Shown here in pieces: positions 8,874 to 17,778 of a stretch of DNA of 49,434 bases. The stretch is from the NCBI GenBank assembly GCA_947168935.1, contig CAMVNV010000009.1, positions 1 through 49,434 on the forward strand, read 5' to 3'. The stretch comes from an uncultured Butyrivibrio sp. GTDB lineage: Bacteria; Bacillota; Clostridia; Lachnospirales; Lachnospiraceae. The notes under the pieces are model-generated. The model did no database searches. It was not told where the DNA came from and was given only the letters and a program-made list of their open reading frames with translations. Both the position numbers and the translations under genes were made by a program. How positions within the stretch are numbered: position 1 is the stretch's first letter; the number at the start of each line of letters is the position of its first letter.

Positions 8874-8910
8874 TAAAAAAAGAGATGATCGATAAGATCA
8901 TCTCTTTTTT
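8874..8910 (+). terminator. Bidirectional terminator between the ABC operon and tRNA-Gly
   Basis: AGAGATGATC and GATCATCTCT form a perfect 10-bp stem with a GATAA loop, flanked by A residues on the left and T residues on the right. It can therefore end transcription from the operon (plus) and from the tRNA gene (minus). Confidence 0.88.
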
Positions 8911-8912
8911 AG

Positions 8913-8985
8913 AGCGATAGACGGGGCTCGAACCCGCGGTCTCGACCTTGGCAAGGTCGCGCGTTACCAACTACGCCACTATCGC
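8913..8985 (-). tRNA. tRNA-Gly (anticodon GCC)
   Basis: The minus strand folds as a 73-base cloverleaf. The acceptor stem is GCGATAG/CTATCGC, the anticodon stem CGACC/GGTCG with loop TTGCCAA (anticodon GCC), and the T arm contains GGTTCGAGCC. The discriminator is T (U), as expected for tRNA-Gly. CCA is not encoded. Confidence 0.97.
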
Positions 8986-9029
8986 ATTTATTCAGTTTCG
9001 CTTCAGTGCTCACCTCAGCGACATGTATG

Positions 9030-9058
9030 ATATTACCGCAATTGAATTCTGTTGTCAA
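9030..9058 (-). promoter_or_regulatory. Promoter of tRNA-Gly
   Basis: A consensus TTGACA (9053-9058) is separated by exactly 17 bases from TAATAT (9030-9035) on the minus strand, about 45 bases upstream of the mature tRNA 5' end. Confidence 0.85.
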
Positions 9059-9131
9059 CGACTATTTTCAAAAAATCAAAAAAATTATTTTGTATCAGGT
9101 ACAGAAATTAGTATATAGGCAGCATGGAGCT

Positions 9132-9263
9132 TTAAAATAATGCACTCGTCCAACCTTTTTTGACCTGATGCTTTGAAGTATGCAGGCAGTTCATGCAGTA
9201 CTCAGCATTATCTGTATGTGCTATTACCTTTGTTTTGTCACTTAATCCATATAAAAACAGCAT
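9132..9263 (-). CDS. Short ORF, apparently truncated zinc-ribbon protein
   Basis: This 43-codon ORF begins MLFLYGLSDKTKVI and contains one CxxC knuckle (YCMNC) followed by HTSKHQVKKGWTSALF. The order resembles the first half of small zinc-ribbon proteins of Firmicutes, which are usually about 70-80 residues with a second CxxC. The second half is missing, and two in-frame stops follow. A GGAG ribosome site lies six bases before the ATG, so it may still be translated. It is either a degenerate gene or a very short protein. Recognition is tentative. Confidence 0.4.
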   Translation of the reverse strand: MLFLYGLSDKTKVIAHTDNAEYCMNCLHTSKHQVKKGWTSALF

Positions 9264-9387
9264 GGTATTCTCCGAATAATTTTTTTACGATCATCATGAT
9301 ATAATAAAAGTAGGTATAACATTTTTTTATAATAACGGCAAGAAATTATTAAACTATCACAAACTCAGACCAAAGGAGGGACCCTTT

Positions 9388-10992
9388 ATGAAACTGACAT
9401 TTATAGGTGCTGATCACGAAGTTACAGGAAGTTGTCATTGTCTGCAGGCTTGTGGTAAGACGATTCTTGTTGATTATGGTATGGAGCAGGGACGCAATAT
9501 ATTTGAGAATGCACCGCTTCCTGTTGCACCTGCTCTTATTGATTATGTATTTCTTACACATGCTCATGTTGATCACAGCGGACTTATTCCTTCACTTTAT
9601 GCCAATGGTTTCAGGGGCAAGATCTATGCTACAGACGCTACGGCAGATCTGTGCGATATAATGCTTAGAGACTGTGCTCATATCCAGATGCAGGAATCTG
9701 AATGGAAGAAGAGGAAGGCTAAGCGTAACAGCAGGCTTGAAGGAGCAGAACCTCTTTATACTATGGAGGATGCTGAGGGTGCGATCAGGCAGTTTGTGGC
9801 ATGTGAGTATGATGAGATAATTGATATCTGTGATGGGATCAAGATCAGATTTACAGATATAGGCCACCTTCTTGGAAGCTCCAGTATAGAAGTATGGCTT
9901 TCGGAAAAAGGCCAGGATCGCAAGATAGTTTTTTCCGGAGATATAGGTAATATCTGCCAGCCTCTTATCAAGGATCCTAAATATACAGAAGAAGCGGACT
10001 ATGTTGTTATGGAGTCTACATATGGCGACAGACTTCATACGACGGAGAGACCTGATTATGTCAGGGACCTTACTGAGGTTTTGAACAGAACCTTTGAAAG
10101 AGGCGGCAATGTTGTCATCCCTTCTTTTGCAATAGGAAGAACCCAGGAGATGCTGTATTTCTTAAGACAGATCAAAGAAGAGCATCTTGTTACGGCGGTT
10201 CCTGATTTTGATGTATATGTAGACAGTCCTATGGCGGTAAGCGCTACTCAGCTTTTTGCTGACCATGAATATGCATGCTATGACGAGGAAGCCCTTGAAT
10301 TTGTGAGAAAAGGCATAAATCCAATATCTTTCCGCGGACTTAAACTTTCAATAACCCAGGAAGAATCTGTAGCCATCAACTTTGATGATAAGCCCAAAGT
10401 AATCCTGGCAGCGTCCGGTATGTGTGATGCAGGTCGTATCAAGCATCATCTTAAGCACAATATATGGAGACCGGAAAGTACCATCCTGTTCGTAGGCTAT
10501 CAATCGATCGGAACTCTTGGAAGAGCAATATTTGACGGCGCCGAAAGGGTCAAGATCTTTGGTGAAGAGATTGATGTTAATGCCGAGATCACTAAGATAG
10601 AAGGACTTTCCGGTCATGCGGACAGAGACGGACTTGTTGCATGGCTTAACGGATTTACTAAGAAAAGACCTAAAAAAGTTTTCATAGTGCATGGTGAAGA
10701 TACTGTAACAGTTTCATTTGCAAGTTATCTAAGAAACGAATTTGGATATGATACCTATGCTCCGTATAGCGGAACCATATTTGATCTAGTATCGGGACAG
10801 TTTGATAAAGAAGGCGTTCCTGTTCCTGCTATGAAGAAGACAGGTGAAGCTGTATCTGATGTATATGCAAGACTTAAGGCAGCAGGTGCAAGACTTATCG
10901 CAGTTATTGGCAAAGTCAGCGGCATAAGCAACAAAGATAAAGCCAAGTTTGCGGATCAGATCAATGCACTTTGTGATAAGTATGACAGATGA
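9388..10992 (+). CDS. Metallo-beta-lactamase/beta-CASP family protein (RNA-processing exonuclease type)
   Basis: This 534-residue protein has the metal-binding motif HAHVDH (58-63), further metal ligands in FTDIGHLLGSSS and FSGDIG, and the beta-CASP insertion ending in the GHADRDGL segment. The segments ESTYGDR, IPSFAIGRTQEML and ILAASGMCDAGRIKHHL are typical of the COG1236 (Ysh1/CPSF-73-like) group. These act on RNA in archaea and eukaryotes; the bacterial members are mostly uncharacterised. A ~70-residue C-terminal tail follows the KH-less core. GGAGGG lies ahead of the ATG. It appears monocistronic, with no functional link to its neighbours. Confidence 0.88.
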   Translation: MKLTFIGADHEVTGSCHCLQACGKTILVDYGMEQGRNIFENAPLPVAPALIDYVFLTHAHVDHSGLIPSLYANGFRGKIYATDATADLCDIMLRDCAHIQMQESEWKKRKAKRNSRLEGAEPLYTMEDAEGAIRQFVACEYDEIIDICDGIKIRFTDIGHLLGSSSIEVWLSEKGQDRKIVFSGDIGNICQPLIKDPKYTEEADYVVMESTYGDRLHTTERPDYVRDLTEVLNRTFERGGNVVIPSFAIGRTQEMLYFLRQIKEEHLVTAVPDFDVYVDSPMAVSATQLFADHEYACYDEEALEFVRKGINPISFRGLKLSITQEESVAINFDDKPKVILAASGMCDAGRIKHHLKHNIWRPESTILFVGYQSIGTLGRAIFDGAERVKIFGEEIDVNAEITKIEGLSGHADRDGLVAWLNGFTKKRPKKVFIVHGEDTVTVSFASYLRNEFGYDTYAPYSGTIFDLVSGQFDKEGVPVPAMKKTGEAVSDVYARLKAAGARLIAVIGKVSGISNKDKAKFADQINALCDKYDR

Positions 10993-11158
10993 AAATAATC
11001 TGTTATAATGTTTATGTTTCTTATTTATAGTTCTTAATAAGATTAAAACTGACTTGTTAAAGGCAATATTTGCTTATTATATTTTCAAATTATAGATTAT
11101 AATAATTATCAATACGCGCCTTACTGGGTAGTGTATTAGATTCTATGGGGGATTCTTT

Positions 11159-12196
11159 ATGTCTAAAGCTGATGAATACTTTATTGAGATGTGCAATGAT
11201 ATTCTGACTAATGGTACTACTACAGAAGGTCAGGCCGTTCGTCCACATTGGCCGGATGGAGCATCTGCATATACGATCAAGATCTTCGGTCAGGCACATA
11301 CTTATGATCTTTCTAAAGAATTTCCACTTATGACTCTCCGTAAGACAGGTATCAAGACAGCAACAGATGAAGTGCTTTGGATATATCAGAAGAAATCTTC
11401 AAATATTAAGAATCTCAAAGGTGCGATCTGGGATGAATGGGCTGATGAAAGCGGCTCAATAGGTAAGGCTTATGGCTGGCAGATTGCAGAGAAATATTCA
11501 TATAAAGGCGTAACAGAAGAAGGAATCGATAAGGCTTTTCCAACATGGAAAAAGGAAGTAGAGGGCAGTAAGGTGATGTATTCATATGTTCCCGGCCCTG
11601 GCATTCCTTCTATGGAAGAGCGTCTTGTACCGGGAACTGATGCATACGAAAGACTTGGTCAGCCTGACATAGTTTTTGACAGAGAATCAAAGATCGCAGT
11701 TATGGATCAGATGAACAAGGTTATCTATGACCTTAAGATTAATCCATTCTCACGTCGTATCATGACTACTACCTGGAATGTATCAGAGCTTTCTGAAATG
11801 CATCTCGAACCATGCGCATACAGCATGACTTATAACGTAACTCAGGACAAGACTGATGGTAAGCTTGTTCTTAATGGCGTGCTCAATCAGCGCTCCCAGG
11901 ATATGCTTGCTGCAAACAACTGGAATATTGTCCAGTATTCTTCACTTGTGCACATGCTTGCACAGGTATGTGATATGAAGGTCGGCAAACTTCTTCATGT
12001 GATCGCAGACTGCCATATCTATGACAGACATATTCCATATATCAAAGAACTTCTTGGAAGGACGCCTCTTCCGGCACCAACCTTCCATCTTAATCCGGAA
12101 ATTAAGGATTTTTATGACTTTACAAGGAATGACGTGAGTGTAGAAAACTATGAGGTAGCAGGAGACCAGTTTAAAGACATACCGATCGCCATTTGA
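11159..12196 (+). CDS. thyA: Thymidylate synthase
   Basis: This ThyA-family enzyme converts dUMP to dTMP using methylene-tetrahydrofolate and releases dihydrofolate. The catalytic cysteine is C219 in EPCAYS. The dUMP-binding segment NQRSQDMLAANNWN and the C-terminal folate-side segment ending FKDIPIAI are present. At 345 residues it is longer than the E. coli enzyme (264) through an insertion before the catalytic cysteine, as in several Firmicutes. Dihydrofolate reductase (folA), which recycles its product, lies 2.6 kb downstream on the same strand, separated by an EAL-domain gene. A GGGG ribosome site precedes the ATG. Confidence 0.96.
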   Translation: MSKADEYFIEMCNDILTNGTTTEGQAVRPHWPDGASAYTIKIFGQAHTYDLSKEFPLMTLRKTGIKTATDEVLWIYQKKSSNIKNLKGAIWDEWADESGSIGKAYGWQIAEKYSYKGVTEEGIDKAFPTWKKEVEGSKVMYSYVPGPGIPSMEERLVPGTDAYERLGQPDIVFDRESKIAVMDQMNKVIYDLKINPFSRRIMTTTWNVSELSEMHLEPCAYSMTYNVTQDKTDGKLVLNGVLNQRSQDMLAANNWNIVQYSSLVHMLAQVCDMKVGKLLHVIADCHIYDRHIPYIKELLGRTPLPAPTFHLNPEIKDFYDFTRNDVSVENYEVAGDQFKDIPIAI

Positions 12197-12224
12197 TGCT
12201 TTTGGCTGGTCTTAAACAGTGCAA

Positions 12225-14735
12225 ATGAAAGAATTTCTGAAACAGAAGTATTTAATAACCAGGATTGTTGCGACAATCCTGATTCTATTAACCGCGGGAG
12301 TCTTTATCTATGCATCTTTAGACCCGGTGGATAATTTTCGTTTGCATTATAAGTATTCAGATTTTTTCTCAGAGAGATGGCAGTATGATCCTGACGGAAA
12401 AGTGATCTGTGGCGATTACGTCGAGATTAAGCCCGGAGAAACGGTCCGTTTATATCATACATTGCCGTATTCGATCGCACCAGAAGAAGCTATAGCTATA
12501 TATGATCCTGAAATGTATATGGCAGTATATGCTAATGGTACATTCCTTGGGGATTTTGCCAAAGAAACAGATGATGTTCTGGGCAAAGAGGTTGGAAATA
12601 CCTGGTTCATGATAAGTATTCCAAAGTTTGCACAGGGCAAGATTCTCACCCTTGAAATGAGAAATCCCACATCTAAATCAATTCGTTTTTATTTTACCTA
12701 CGCAATAATTGGACATCGCAATGATATCAATAATGAGATATTTATCAAGAATCTGAGTGCCTTTCTAAATGGGATAGTATTCAGTCTTTTTGGTATTATT
12801 CTTGTCATATTCACATTCTTCTTGTACAAATATAAGATTGAATCCTTGAAAAGACCTTCAGCCTATATGTCAGCGGTATCGATATTTTCCGGTGTCTGGC
12901 TGATGATGGAATCAAACCTTCCGCAGTTTATCAGTAGTTCTGTATCGGCAAGGTACGCTGTGTCAGTTTTTCTGTTTTTGATCATTCCTATATTTTTGCT
13001 GCTGTTTTTCATTGAATATTTAAAATGCGGAAGAAAGGCTTCACAGCTTCTATTGTGCGCTTATCTTTTGCTAATGTCAGTTTCTGTTTTTTTGTATGCG
13101 ACAGGAATAGTGCATATTTCTTACAGCTTTGTAGCAATACTTATATATATGTATGTCATGATACTGACACTTTTGGTATTGCAGGTAAGAGAACTTTTTG
13201 TGACTGGTGACAGATATTTCTTTGCTTCTATCATAGGTACACTTTTCTTTATTGCAGTATCCATTTACAGCATCTGGCACTATCGCATGGTATATATGGA
13301 AGGCAATTCCAGATATTTCAGGATCGGATACAGCTTCTTCCTTATGACCATTACGCTCACCGTGCTTTTTAAGTCTTTTCACGAGATACGAGGTGAGATG
13401 AATCTTAGAAGGCTTAAAGAGCTGGCTTACGTTGAGCCTGTAACAGGCGGTAACTCACTGGCTTTCCTTAATGAGAAGTTTATAGAGATAGATAAGAAAA
13501 AGCGTGATGAGTACTGGCTTTTGTACATGAACCTCGTTGGCTTTAAGGCTGTAAATGAGATCATTGGCTGGGAAAATGGAAATGTACTGTTAAAACAGCT
13601 ATATCAGCAGAATCAGACAGTGCTTGCGAACGGTGAAACTCAGGCTGCACTTGGCCAGTCAAGTTTTGCAATGCTGATAAAGAGTGATAAAAAAGCTTTT
13701 GAAGTAAGAAGTAAGTGTTCTCAGCTTAGAGAAGGCCTTGAAAAGGTACTTAAGGAAAATTTTAAGTCCCTGTCTGTAAGAGTTGAGTTTTCAGCTTGCC
13801 CTATAAGTGCAGGAGATGAGAACTTTAAGGCAGTACTGGACCTTGCCAGAATAGCATATCGTAACTCGGCAGCAGCATATGATATTGCATCCGACTGCTG
13901 GATGTATACTGAGCTTTGTAAAAATAAGCTTCGCGTTGAAAAGACCATGGAGAACAGGCTTGAAAAGGCTCTTTCAAATAAAGAGATGGAGCTCTTCCTC
14001 CAGCCAAAGGTTGATCCTCATACAGGTAAAGTCACAGGCGCAGAGTCACTTATCAGATGGCGCAGAAATGATGGAACCATACTAAGGCCAGTATACTTTA
14101 TCCCAGTCTTTGAAAGAAACCGCATGATAGCAAGGGTCGATCTCTTTATGTTCAGAGAGACCTGTCTTTTCATAAAGAAATGGATCGATGAAGGTAATGA
14201 ACCCTTCAGGATCTCAGTCAACATCTCAAAGTACAGCATCTTAAATGCGGATAACTTTGAAAGCTATGAGAAGATAATCAGGGAGATCGAGCCGCCAATT
14301 CAGTGGATCGAGTTTGAAATAACCGAGTCCATGGCATACAATAACGAAGATGATATTTCCGAGATCATCGACAGGATCCATGACCTTGGAGCAACAGTGT
14401 CAATGGATGACTTTGGAAGTTCATATTCAAACCTTGTTGCGATCCAAAGACTCCAGTTTGATACAGTTAAGATCGACAGAGGCATCTTTACCCACGGTTT
14501 TCCTGATAATGAAAAGAGCTTCCAGATGGTCAGCGCTCTTATGCGAATGTTCACTACAATTGGTATATTCGTTGTAGCTGAGGGTATAGAGTCTGAAAAT
14601 CAGGTGCAGGCGCTTAGAAGGCTTGGTTGCCATTCTATCCAGGGATATTATTATTCCAAGCCACTTGATGTTGAGAGCTTTAGAGAGTTTTTCTTGAGCA
14701 CTAACAGCAGGGATGATGTTGGAAAAAGAGCTTGA
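12225..14735 (+). CDS. Membrane-anchored GGDEF(degenerate)-EAL cyclic-di-GMP phosphodiesterase
   Basis: An N-terminal membrane anchor leads into an extracellular domain (~30-150), followed by about seven hydrophobic helices (~175-385). A degenerate GGDEF domain follows (GQSSF where GGDEF is expected), then an EAL domain. The EAL domain keeps the catalytic set: E607 in AESLIRW, N in SVNISK, E in EITES, D728-D729 in MDDFGSS, K in VKIDR, E in VAEGIE and Q in QGYYYSKP. Hydrolysis of cyclic di-GMP to pGpG is therefore expected, with the dead GGDEF as a possible GTP-sensing module. The ribosome site is weak; GTG at 12219 is an alternative start. It lies between thyA and folA, probably cotranscribed with both. 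Confidence 0.88.
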   Translation: MKEFLKQKYLITRIVATILILLTAGVFIYASLDPVDNFRLHYKYSDFFSERWQYDPDGKVICGDYVEIKPGETVRLYHTLPYSIAPEEAIAIYDPEMYMAVYANGTFLGDFAKETDDVLGKEVGNTWFMISIPKFAQGKILTLEMRNPTSKSIRFYFTYAIIGHRNDINNEIFIKNLSAFLNGIVFSLFGIILVIFTFFLYKYKIESLKRPSAYMSAVSIFSGVWLMMESNLPQFISSSVSARYAVSVFLFLIIPIFLLLFFIEYLKCGRKASQLLLCAYLLLMSVSVFLYATGIVHISYSFVAILIYMYVMILTLLVLQVRELFVTGDRYFFASIIGTLFFIAVSIYSIWHYRMVYMEGNSRYFRIGYSFFLMTITLTVLFKSFHEIRGEMNLRRLKELAYVEPVTGGNSLAFLNEKFIEIDKKKRDEYWLLYMNLVGFKAVNEIIGWENGNVLLKQLYQQNQTVLANGETQAALGQSSFAMLIKSDKKAFEVRSKCSQLREGLEKVLKENFKSLSVRVEFSACPISAGDENFKAVLDLARIAYRNSAAAYDIASDCWMYTELCKNKLRVEKTMENRLEKALSNKEMELFLQPKVDPHTGKVTGAESLIRWRRNDGTILRPVYFIPVFERNRMIARVDLFMFRETCLFIKKWIDEGNEPFRISVNISKYSILNADNFESYEKIIREIEPPIQWIEFEITESMAYNNEDDISEIIDRIHDLGATVSMDDFGSSYSNLVAIQRLQFDTVKIDRGIFTHGFPDNEKSFQMVSALMRMFTTIGIFVVAEGIESENQVQALRRLGCHSIQGYYYSKPLDVESFREFFLSTNSRDDVGKRA

Positions 14736-14777
14736 TTTCGCGATAAATATTTAAAAAAGAAAGAGGATAACACTTAA

Positions 14778-15281
14778 ATGAAGGCAATAGTAGCAGTAGA
14801 CAACAACTGGGCAATAGGATATGGCGGGAATCTTCTTATCAGCATACCCGCAGATCACAAGATGTTCCGTAATGAGACCAAGAACAAGGTTGTAATACTT
14901 GGAAGAAAGACTCTTTCGACCTTCCCGAACAGTCTGCCACTTGATCAGAGGATTAACATTATCTTATCTGCCAATCCAGACTATACAGTTAAGAGCACAT
15001 CTACAGGTACTGCTATTATGGCAAGAAGTGTAGATGAGGTTTTAAAGATCGCATCTGAGTATGATACCAACGATGTGTATGTAATCGGTGGAACAAGCGT
15101 ATATACACAGCTTCTTCCTTATGTTGATACCTGTATCGTAACTAAGGTAGATAGAGAGTTCACAGCAGATGCATACTTCCCTAATCTGGAAAAAGATCCT
15201 GAGTGGGAGCTGGCAGAAGAAAGTGATGAGCAGTACTACTTCGATAACTGCTACACATTCCAGAGGTGGGTTCGCAAATAG
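14778..15281 (+). CDS. folA: Dihydrofolate reductase
   Basis: This 167-residue enzyme reduces dihydrofolate to tetrahydrofolate with NADPH. It shows the N-terminal strand MKAIVAVDNNWAIG, the active-site acid D26 in IPADHKMF, the NADPH segment VVILGRKTLSTFP and the VYVIGG motif. Its length is usual for the family. It follows thyA at a distance, with an EAL gene between. The stop codon directly abuts copy 1 of the 149-bp dispersed repeat, so the folA mRNA 3' end probably carries that structure. Confidence 0.95.
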   Translation: MKAIVAVDNNWAIGYGGNLLISIPADHKMFRNETKNKVVILGRKTLSTFPNSLPLDQRINIILSANPDYTVKSTSTGTAIMARSVDEVLKIASEYDTNDVYVIGGTSVYTQLLPYVDTCIVTKVDREFTADAYFPNLEKDPEWELAEESDEQYYFDNCYTFQRWVRK

Positions 15282-15430
15282 GTATACATTTTTGAATCAT
15301 AGATTCAAAAATGCAGCAATAGAGCCAATTGAGTTCGACTTCGTCGAAGGCTCTATTGCCAACCGATTCATCGAATCACGAAACACGCAGTAAATGCGCG
15401 TTTCTGTAATTTACATTTAAGAAGTCATAC
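15282..15430 (+). repeat. 149-bp structured dispersed repeat, copy 1
   Basis: The element runs GTATAC...CATAC and contains three hairpins. H1 is ATTTTTGAATC/GATTCAAAAAT. H2 is GCAATAGAGCC/GGCTCTATTGC with the inner stem TTCGAC/GTCGAA. H3 is an imperfect ~16-bp stem around loop GTAAA. Copies 2 (27369) and 3 (33460, inverted) have the same length. By hand count this copy differs from copy 2 at 11 positions, eight of them in H1. It begins immediately after the folA stop codon, in the folA orientation. Confidence 0.93.
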
Positions 15431-15473
15431 TTTGCCTTCAAGACTGTTACAAATATGATCATAAACCTCAATT

Positions 15474-15505
15474 AAAAAAAGCTTGATATGATGCTTTATT
15501 TTTTT
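15474..15505 (+). terminator. Weak A/T-rich terminator-like hairpin
   Basis: AAAAAAAGC and GCTTTATTTTTTT flank a 10-base loop. The stem is short (AAAGC/GCTTT) but lies in the right place to end the folA transcript. Confidence 0.4.
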
Positions 15506-15628
15506 ATTAGAAAGTAAACACAATTTACGCATATTTTGAACACAATTTCATCACAATTCAAATCTAAACTAAAGCCATAGAAACGTAAGGAATTGCAGAG
15601 CTATATAAGCTCAGAAAGAGGTAGAGAT

Positions 15629-17104
15629 ATGAATGGTGATGAAATCCTCAATAATGTAAGTTGTGAAAATGATGATTCTGTTCAAAATAAGAAAGAAAAC
15701 AGAGAAGCAAGAAGAGCAGCTAAGAAAGAGGCAAGAAGAAAAGCCAAGGCTAATGGAAAAGGCAAATTTTCCGGCAAGGTAGCTGGAGCTCTTGCTCTTG
15801 CTGCAGTGTTTGGAGTTTGTACTGGAGCAGGAATCTATGGAGCTTCAAACTTTACAACTCTATCACTTAGTGATAATTCAAGTTCTTCTTATAGCGTAGC
15901 AGCTACTAATACAGATAGTGATACTTCTGACTCGGAGATCAAGGTTACAACTACAAGCAGTACACAGGTAGTTACTACGGATGTTACAGATGTTGTTGCA
16001 GCAGTTAGTCCTTCAATTGTATCAATCAATATCAAGGCTACAACTACTACAACTGATATGTTCGGCCAGTCTTATCAGCAGGAAGCTGAGGGCGCAGGCT
16101 CAGGAATCATTATCGCTAAGAGTGATACAGAACTTATCATTGTAACTAATAACCATGTGATTGCTGATGCTAACTCCATGGAAGTGTCATTTGTTGATGG
16201 CAGCAGCGTTACAGCATACCTTAAGGGAACAGAGTCTTCTGTTGATATCGCTGTAATAGCAGTTGAGCTTGAAGATCTTTCTGATGATACTCTTTCATCC
16301 ATAAGCATTGCTACACTTGGAGATTCCAATTCACTTACTGTTGGCGAGAGTGCTATTGCAATTGGTAATGCCCTTGGCTATGGCCAGTCAGTTACAACTG
16401 GTGTTATAAGTGCGCTGAATAGAGAGATAGAAACTGAAGATGGCGAGACTAATACTTTCATCCAGACAGACGCAGCAATTAATCCAGGTAACTCAGGCGG
16501 AGCACTCCTTAATTCTAAAGGAGAAGTTATCGGTGTAACATCTAGTAAGATTGGTGCTACAACAGTAGAAGGAATGGGCTTTGCAATTCCTATCTCTGAT
16601 GTAATAGATCTTATCAATGATCTTATGAATGAAGATACCAAGATTACTGTTGCAGAAGCAGAAAAAGGTGCTATGGGAGTATCAGTAATGACTCCTACAG
16701 GTATTGACGGAGCCTACGTTGCAGCAGTAAGCGAAGGTAGTGCAGCAGACAAGGCAGGAATTGAAGTTGGCGATCTTATAACATCTTTTGATGGTAATGA
16801 CATTACATCTGCATCAGACCTTACAAGCCTCATGTCCTACTATGCAGAAGGAGATACAGTTACCGTTACAGTTCTTAGAAGAGTTAATGGGCAGTACCAG
16901 TACGTAGATATAGAAGTTACTCTTGATAATGCTTCTGAGCTTACAAGTTCATCATCAAGCGGAAGTGATTCTCAGGGATATAGCTATGGAATGCCAGGTT
17001 CATCAGAATCTGAGCAGTCTGAAAATGATGAGCAGGAAAACTTCCCTCAGCAGGGAATGCCCGGAATGTCAGGATCTGAGCAGTTTGGCTCAGGCCAGCA
17101 TTAA
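15629..17104 (+). CDS. htrA: HtrA/DegP-type membrane-anchored serine protease with PDZ domain
   Basis: The ATG at 15629 is preferred because AGAGG lies seven bases upstream; a TTG at 15593 has no good site. The 491-residue protein has a charged cytoplasmic N-terminus rich in Lys, Arg and Glu, one membrane helix (~47-67), a Ser/Thr-rich linker, and a trypsin-like domain with triad H176 (NNHVI), D206 (SSVDIAVI) and S289 (PGNSGGAL). One PDZ domain follows (~350-435). The Ser/Gln/Met-rich C-terminal tail (QQGMPGMSGSEQ) is low complexity. It is expected outside the membrane, degrading misfolded exported proteins. It stands alone, with a terminator downstream. Confidence 0.94.
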   Translation: MNGDEILNNVSCENDDSVQNKKENREARRAAKKEARRKAKANGKGKFSGKVAGALALAAVFGVCTGAGIYGASNFTTLSLSDNSSSSYSVAATNTDSDTSDSEIKVTTTSSTQVVTTDVTDVVAAVSPSIVSINIKATTTTTDMFGQSYQQEAEGAGSGIIIAKSDTELIIVTNNHVIADANSMEVSFVDGSSVTAYLKGTESSVDIAVIAVELEDLSDDTLSSISIATLGDSNSLTVGESAIAIGNALGYGQSVTTGVISALNREIETEDGETNTFIQTDAAINPGNSGGALLNSKGEVIGVTSSKIGATTVEGMGFAIPISDVIDLINDLMNEDTKITVAEAEKGAMGVSVMTPTGIDGAYVAAVSEGSAADKAGIEVGDLITSFDGNDITSASDLTSLMSYYAEGDTVTVTVLRRVNGQYQYVDIEVTLDNASELTSSSSSGSDSQGYSYGMPGSSESEQSENDEQENFPQQGMPGMSGSEQFGSGQH

Positions 17105-17189
17105 TTTGATTTAAATCGCAATTTTCCCTCCGCGCGGTTTAATAATACACTCCACAAAACTTGCGATTCTAAGCGCACCCCTACACCAG

Positions 17190-17220
17190 AGAAGGTCTTC
17201 ATAGCGAAGACCTTCTTTTT
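17190..17220 (+). terminator. Terminator of htrA
   Basis: AGAAGGTCTTC and GAAGACCTTCT form a perfect 11-bp stem with an ATAGC loop, followed by TTTT. Confidence 0.9.
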
Positions 17221-17274
17221 GTAGCTTAGCAATATGGATTAATTATGATCAAAAAATGCGCTAAAAGGATTTTG

Positions 17275-17312
17275 ACTTTAAAAAAGTGTAGAAATCTACA
17301 CTTTTTTAAAGT
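17275..17312. repeat. Perfect 18-bp-arm inverted repeat (38 bp)
   Basis: The arms ACTTTAAAAAAGTGTAGA and TCTACACTTTTTTAAAGT are exact reverse complements with a two-base loop. It lies 21 bases upstream of the decayed ATPase fragment and could act as a bidirectional terminator or mark an old insertion edge. Confidence 0.8.
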
Positions 17313-17333
17313 AAGAAACAGAGGTGCCAAACT

Positions 17334-17462
17334 ATGATTGCACGTGATAAATATTTAAACTTACTTATCAATTCCCAAAATAACGGTTTTCCAAAAGTTA
17401 TAACAGGGGTTAGAAGATGCGGTAAATCGTTTTTATTAAAAGAAATATATAGGAGCTATTTA
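17334..17462 (+). pseudogene. N-terminal fragment of an AAA_14/DUF4143-type ATPase
   Basis: The first 43 codons (start MIARDKYLNLLI, Walker A GVRRCGKSFLL, then KEIYRSYL) match the beginning of the AAA_14/DUF4143 ATPases, which are normally about 400 residues. The frame then runs without interruption into a different protein family, a Nudix hydrolase, so a deletion has joined two unrelated genes in frame. The fragment has a Walker A but no Walker B or later domain and cannot be a working ATPase. Confidence 0.7.
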
Positions 17463-17728
17463 ATTGATATTTACAATGATCAATACAACTATATTGGAAC
17501 AGAAGATAATAAAAGGGCACACAAGTTAGGACTGTGGAACCGTGTGTTTACTTGTCAGCTTTTTAATAGTGAAAGGAAGACAGTGTTTTCCTAAGAAAAC
17601 ATCCGGGCGGGTATGATTTTGATATACCTAATTATATCGATATCACAGCTGGTGGCCACTACGAAGCAGGAGAAAAGGAGAGCGATGGGGTGTTGAAAGA
17701 ACAAAGCTTTTTTGGTAACTTAGTATGA
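17463..17728 (+). pseudogene. Decayed Nudix hydrolase, frameshifted and truncated
   Basis: From codon 44 the chimeric frame reads as a Nudix N-terminus (YNYIGTED, then AHKLGLWNRVFTCQLF). It stops at 17592 after KTVFS. The next frame continues the same protein directly (LRKHPGGYDFDIPNYIDITA, then GGHYEAGEKESDGVLKE). A single missing base in the TTTT run near 17585-17589 explains the shift. The Nudix box is cut off after its start, and the frame ends at 17726-17728. The gene is therefore broken twice. An intact Nudix gene of a different subtype follows immediately. Confidence 0.65.
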
Positions 17729-17778
17729 ATCAGCAGTATAGATTTTTGCATGAAAAAAGGGAATTGGAGGTAGGAAAA

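Noticed and set aside
12219..12224. GTG start two codons upstream of the EAL protein ATG
   Set aside because: Neither start has a good ribosome site; ATG kept as the simpler choice.
15169..15393. 74-codon frame overlapping folA and repeat copy 1
   Set aside because: It is an out-of-frame shadow of folA that runs into the repeat; no start signal.
14778..15430. Repeat copy 1 considered as an attC-type cassette site behind folA (integron dfr cassette)
   Set aside because: There is no integrase, no R-box core sites, and the same element follows unrelated genes elsewhere; folA here is chromosomal beside thyA.
17725..17778. 18 extra N-terminal codons for the intact Nudix gene
   Set aside because: The ATG at 17725 lacks a ribosome site and overlaps the end of the decayed Nudix frame; the ATG at 17779 has GGAGG.
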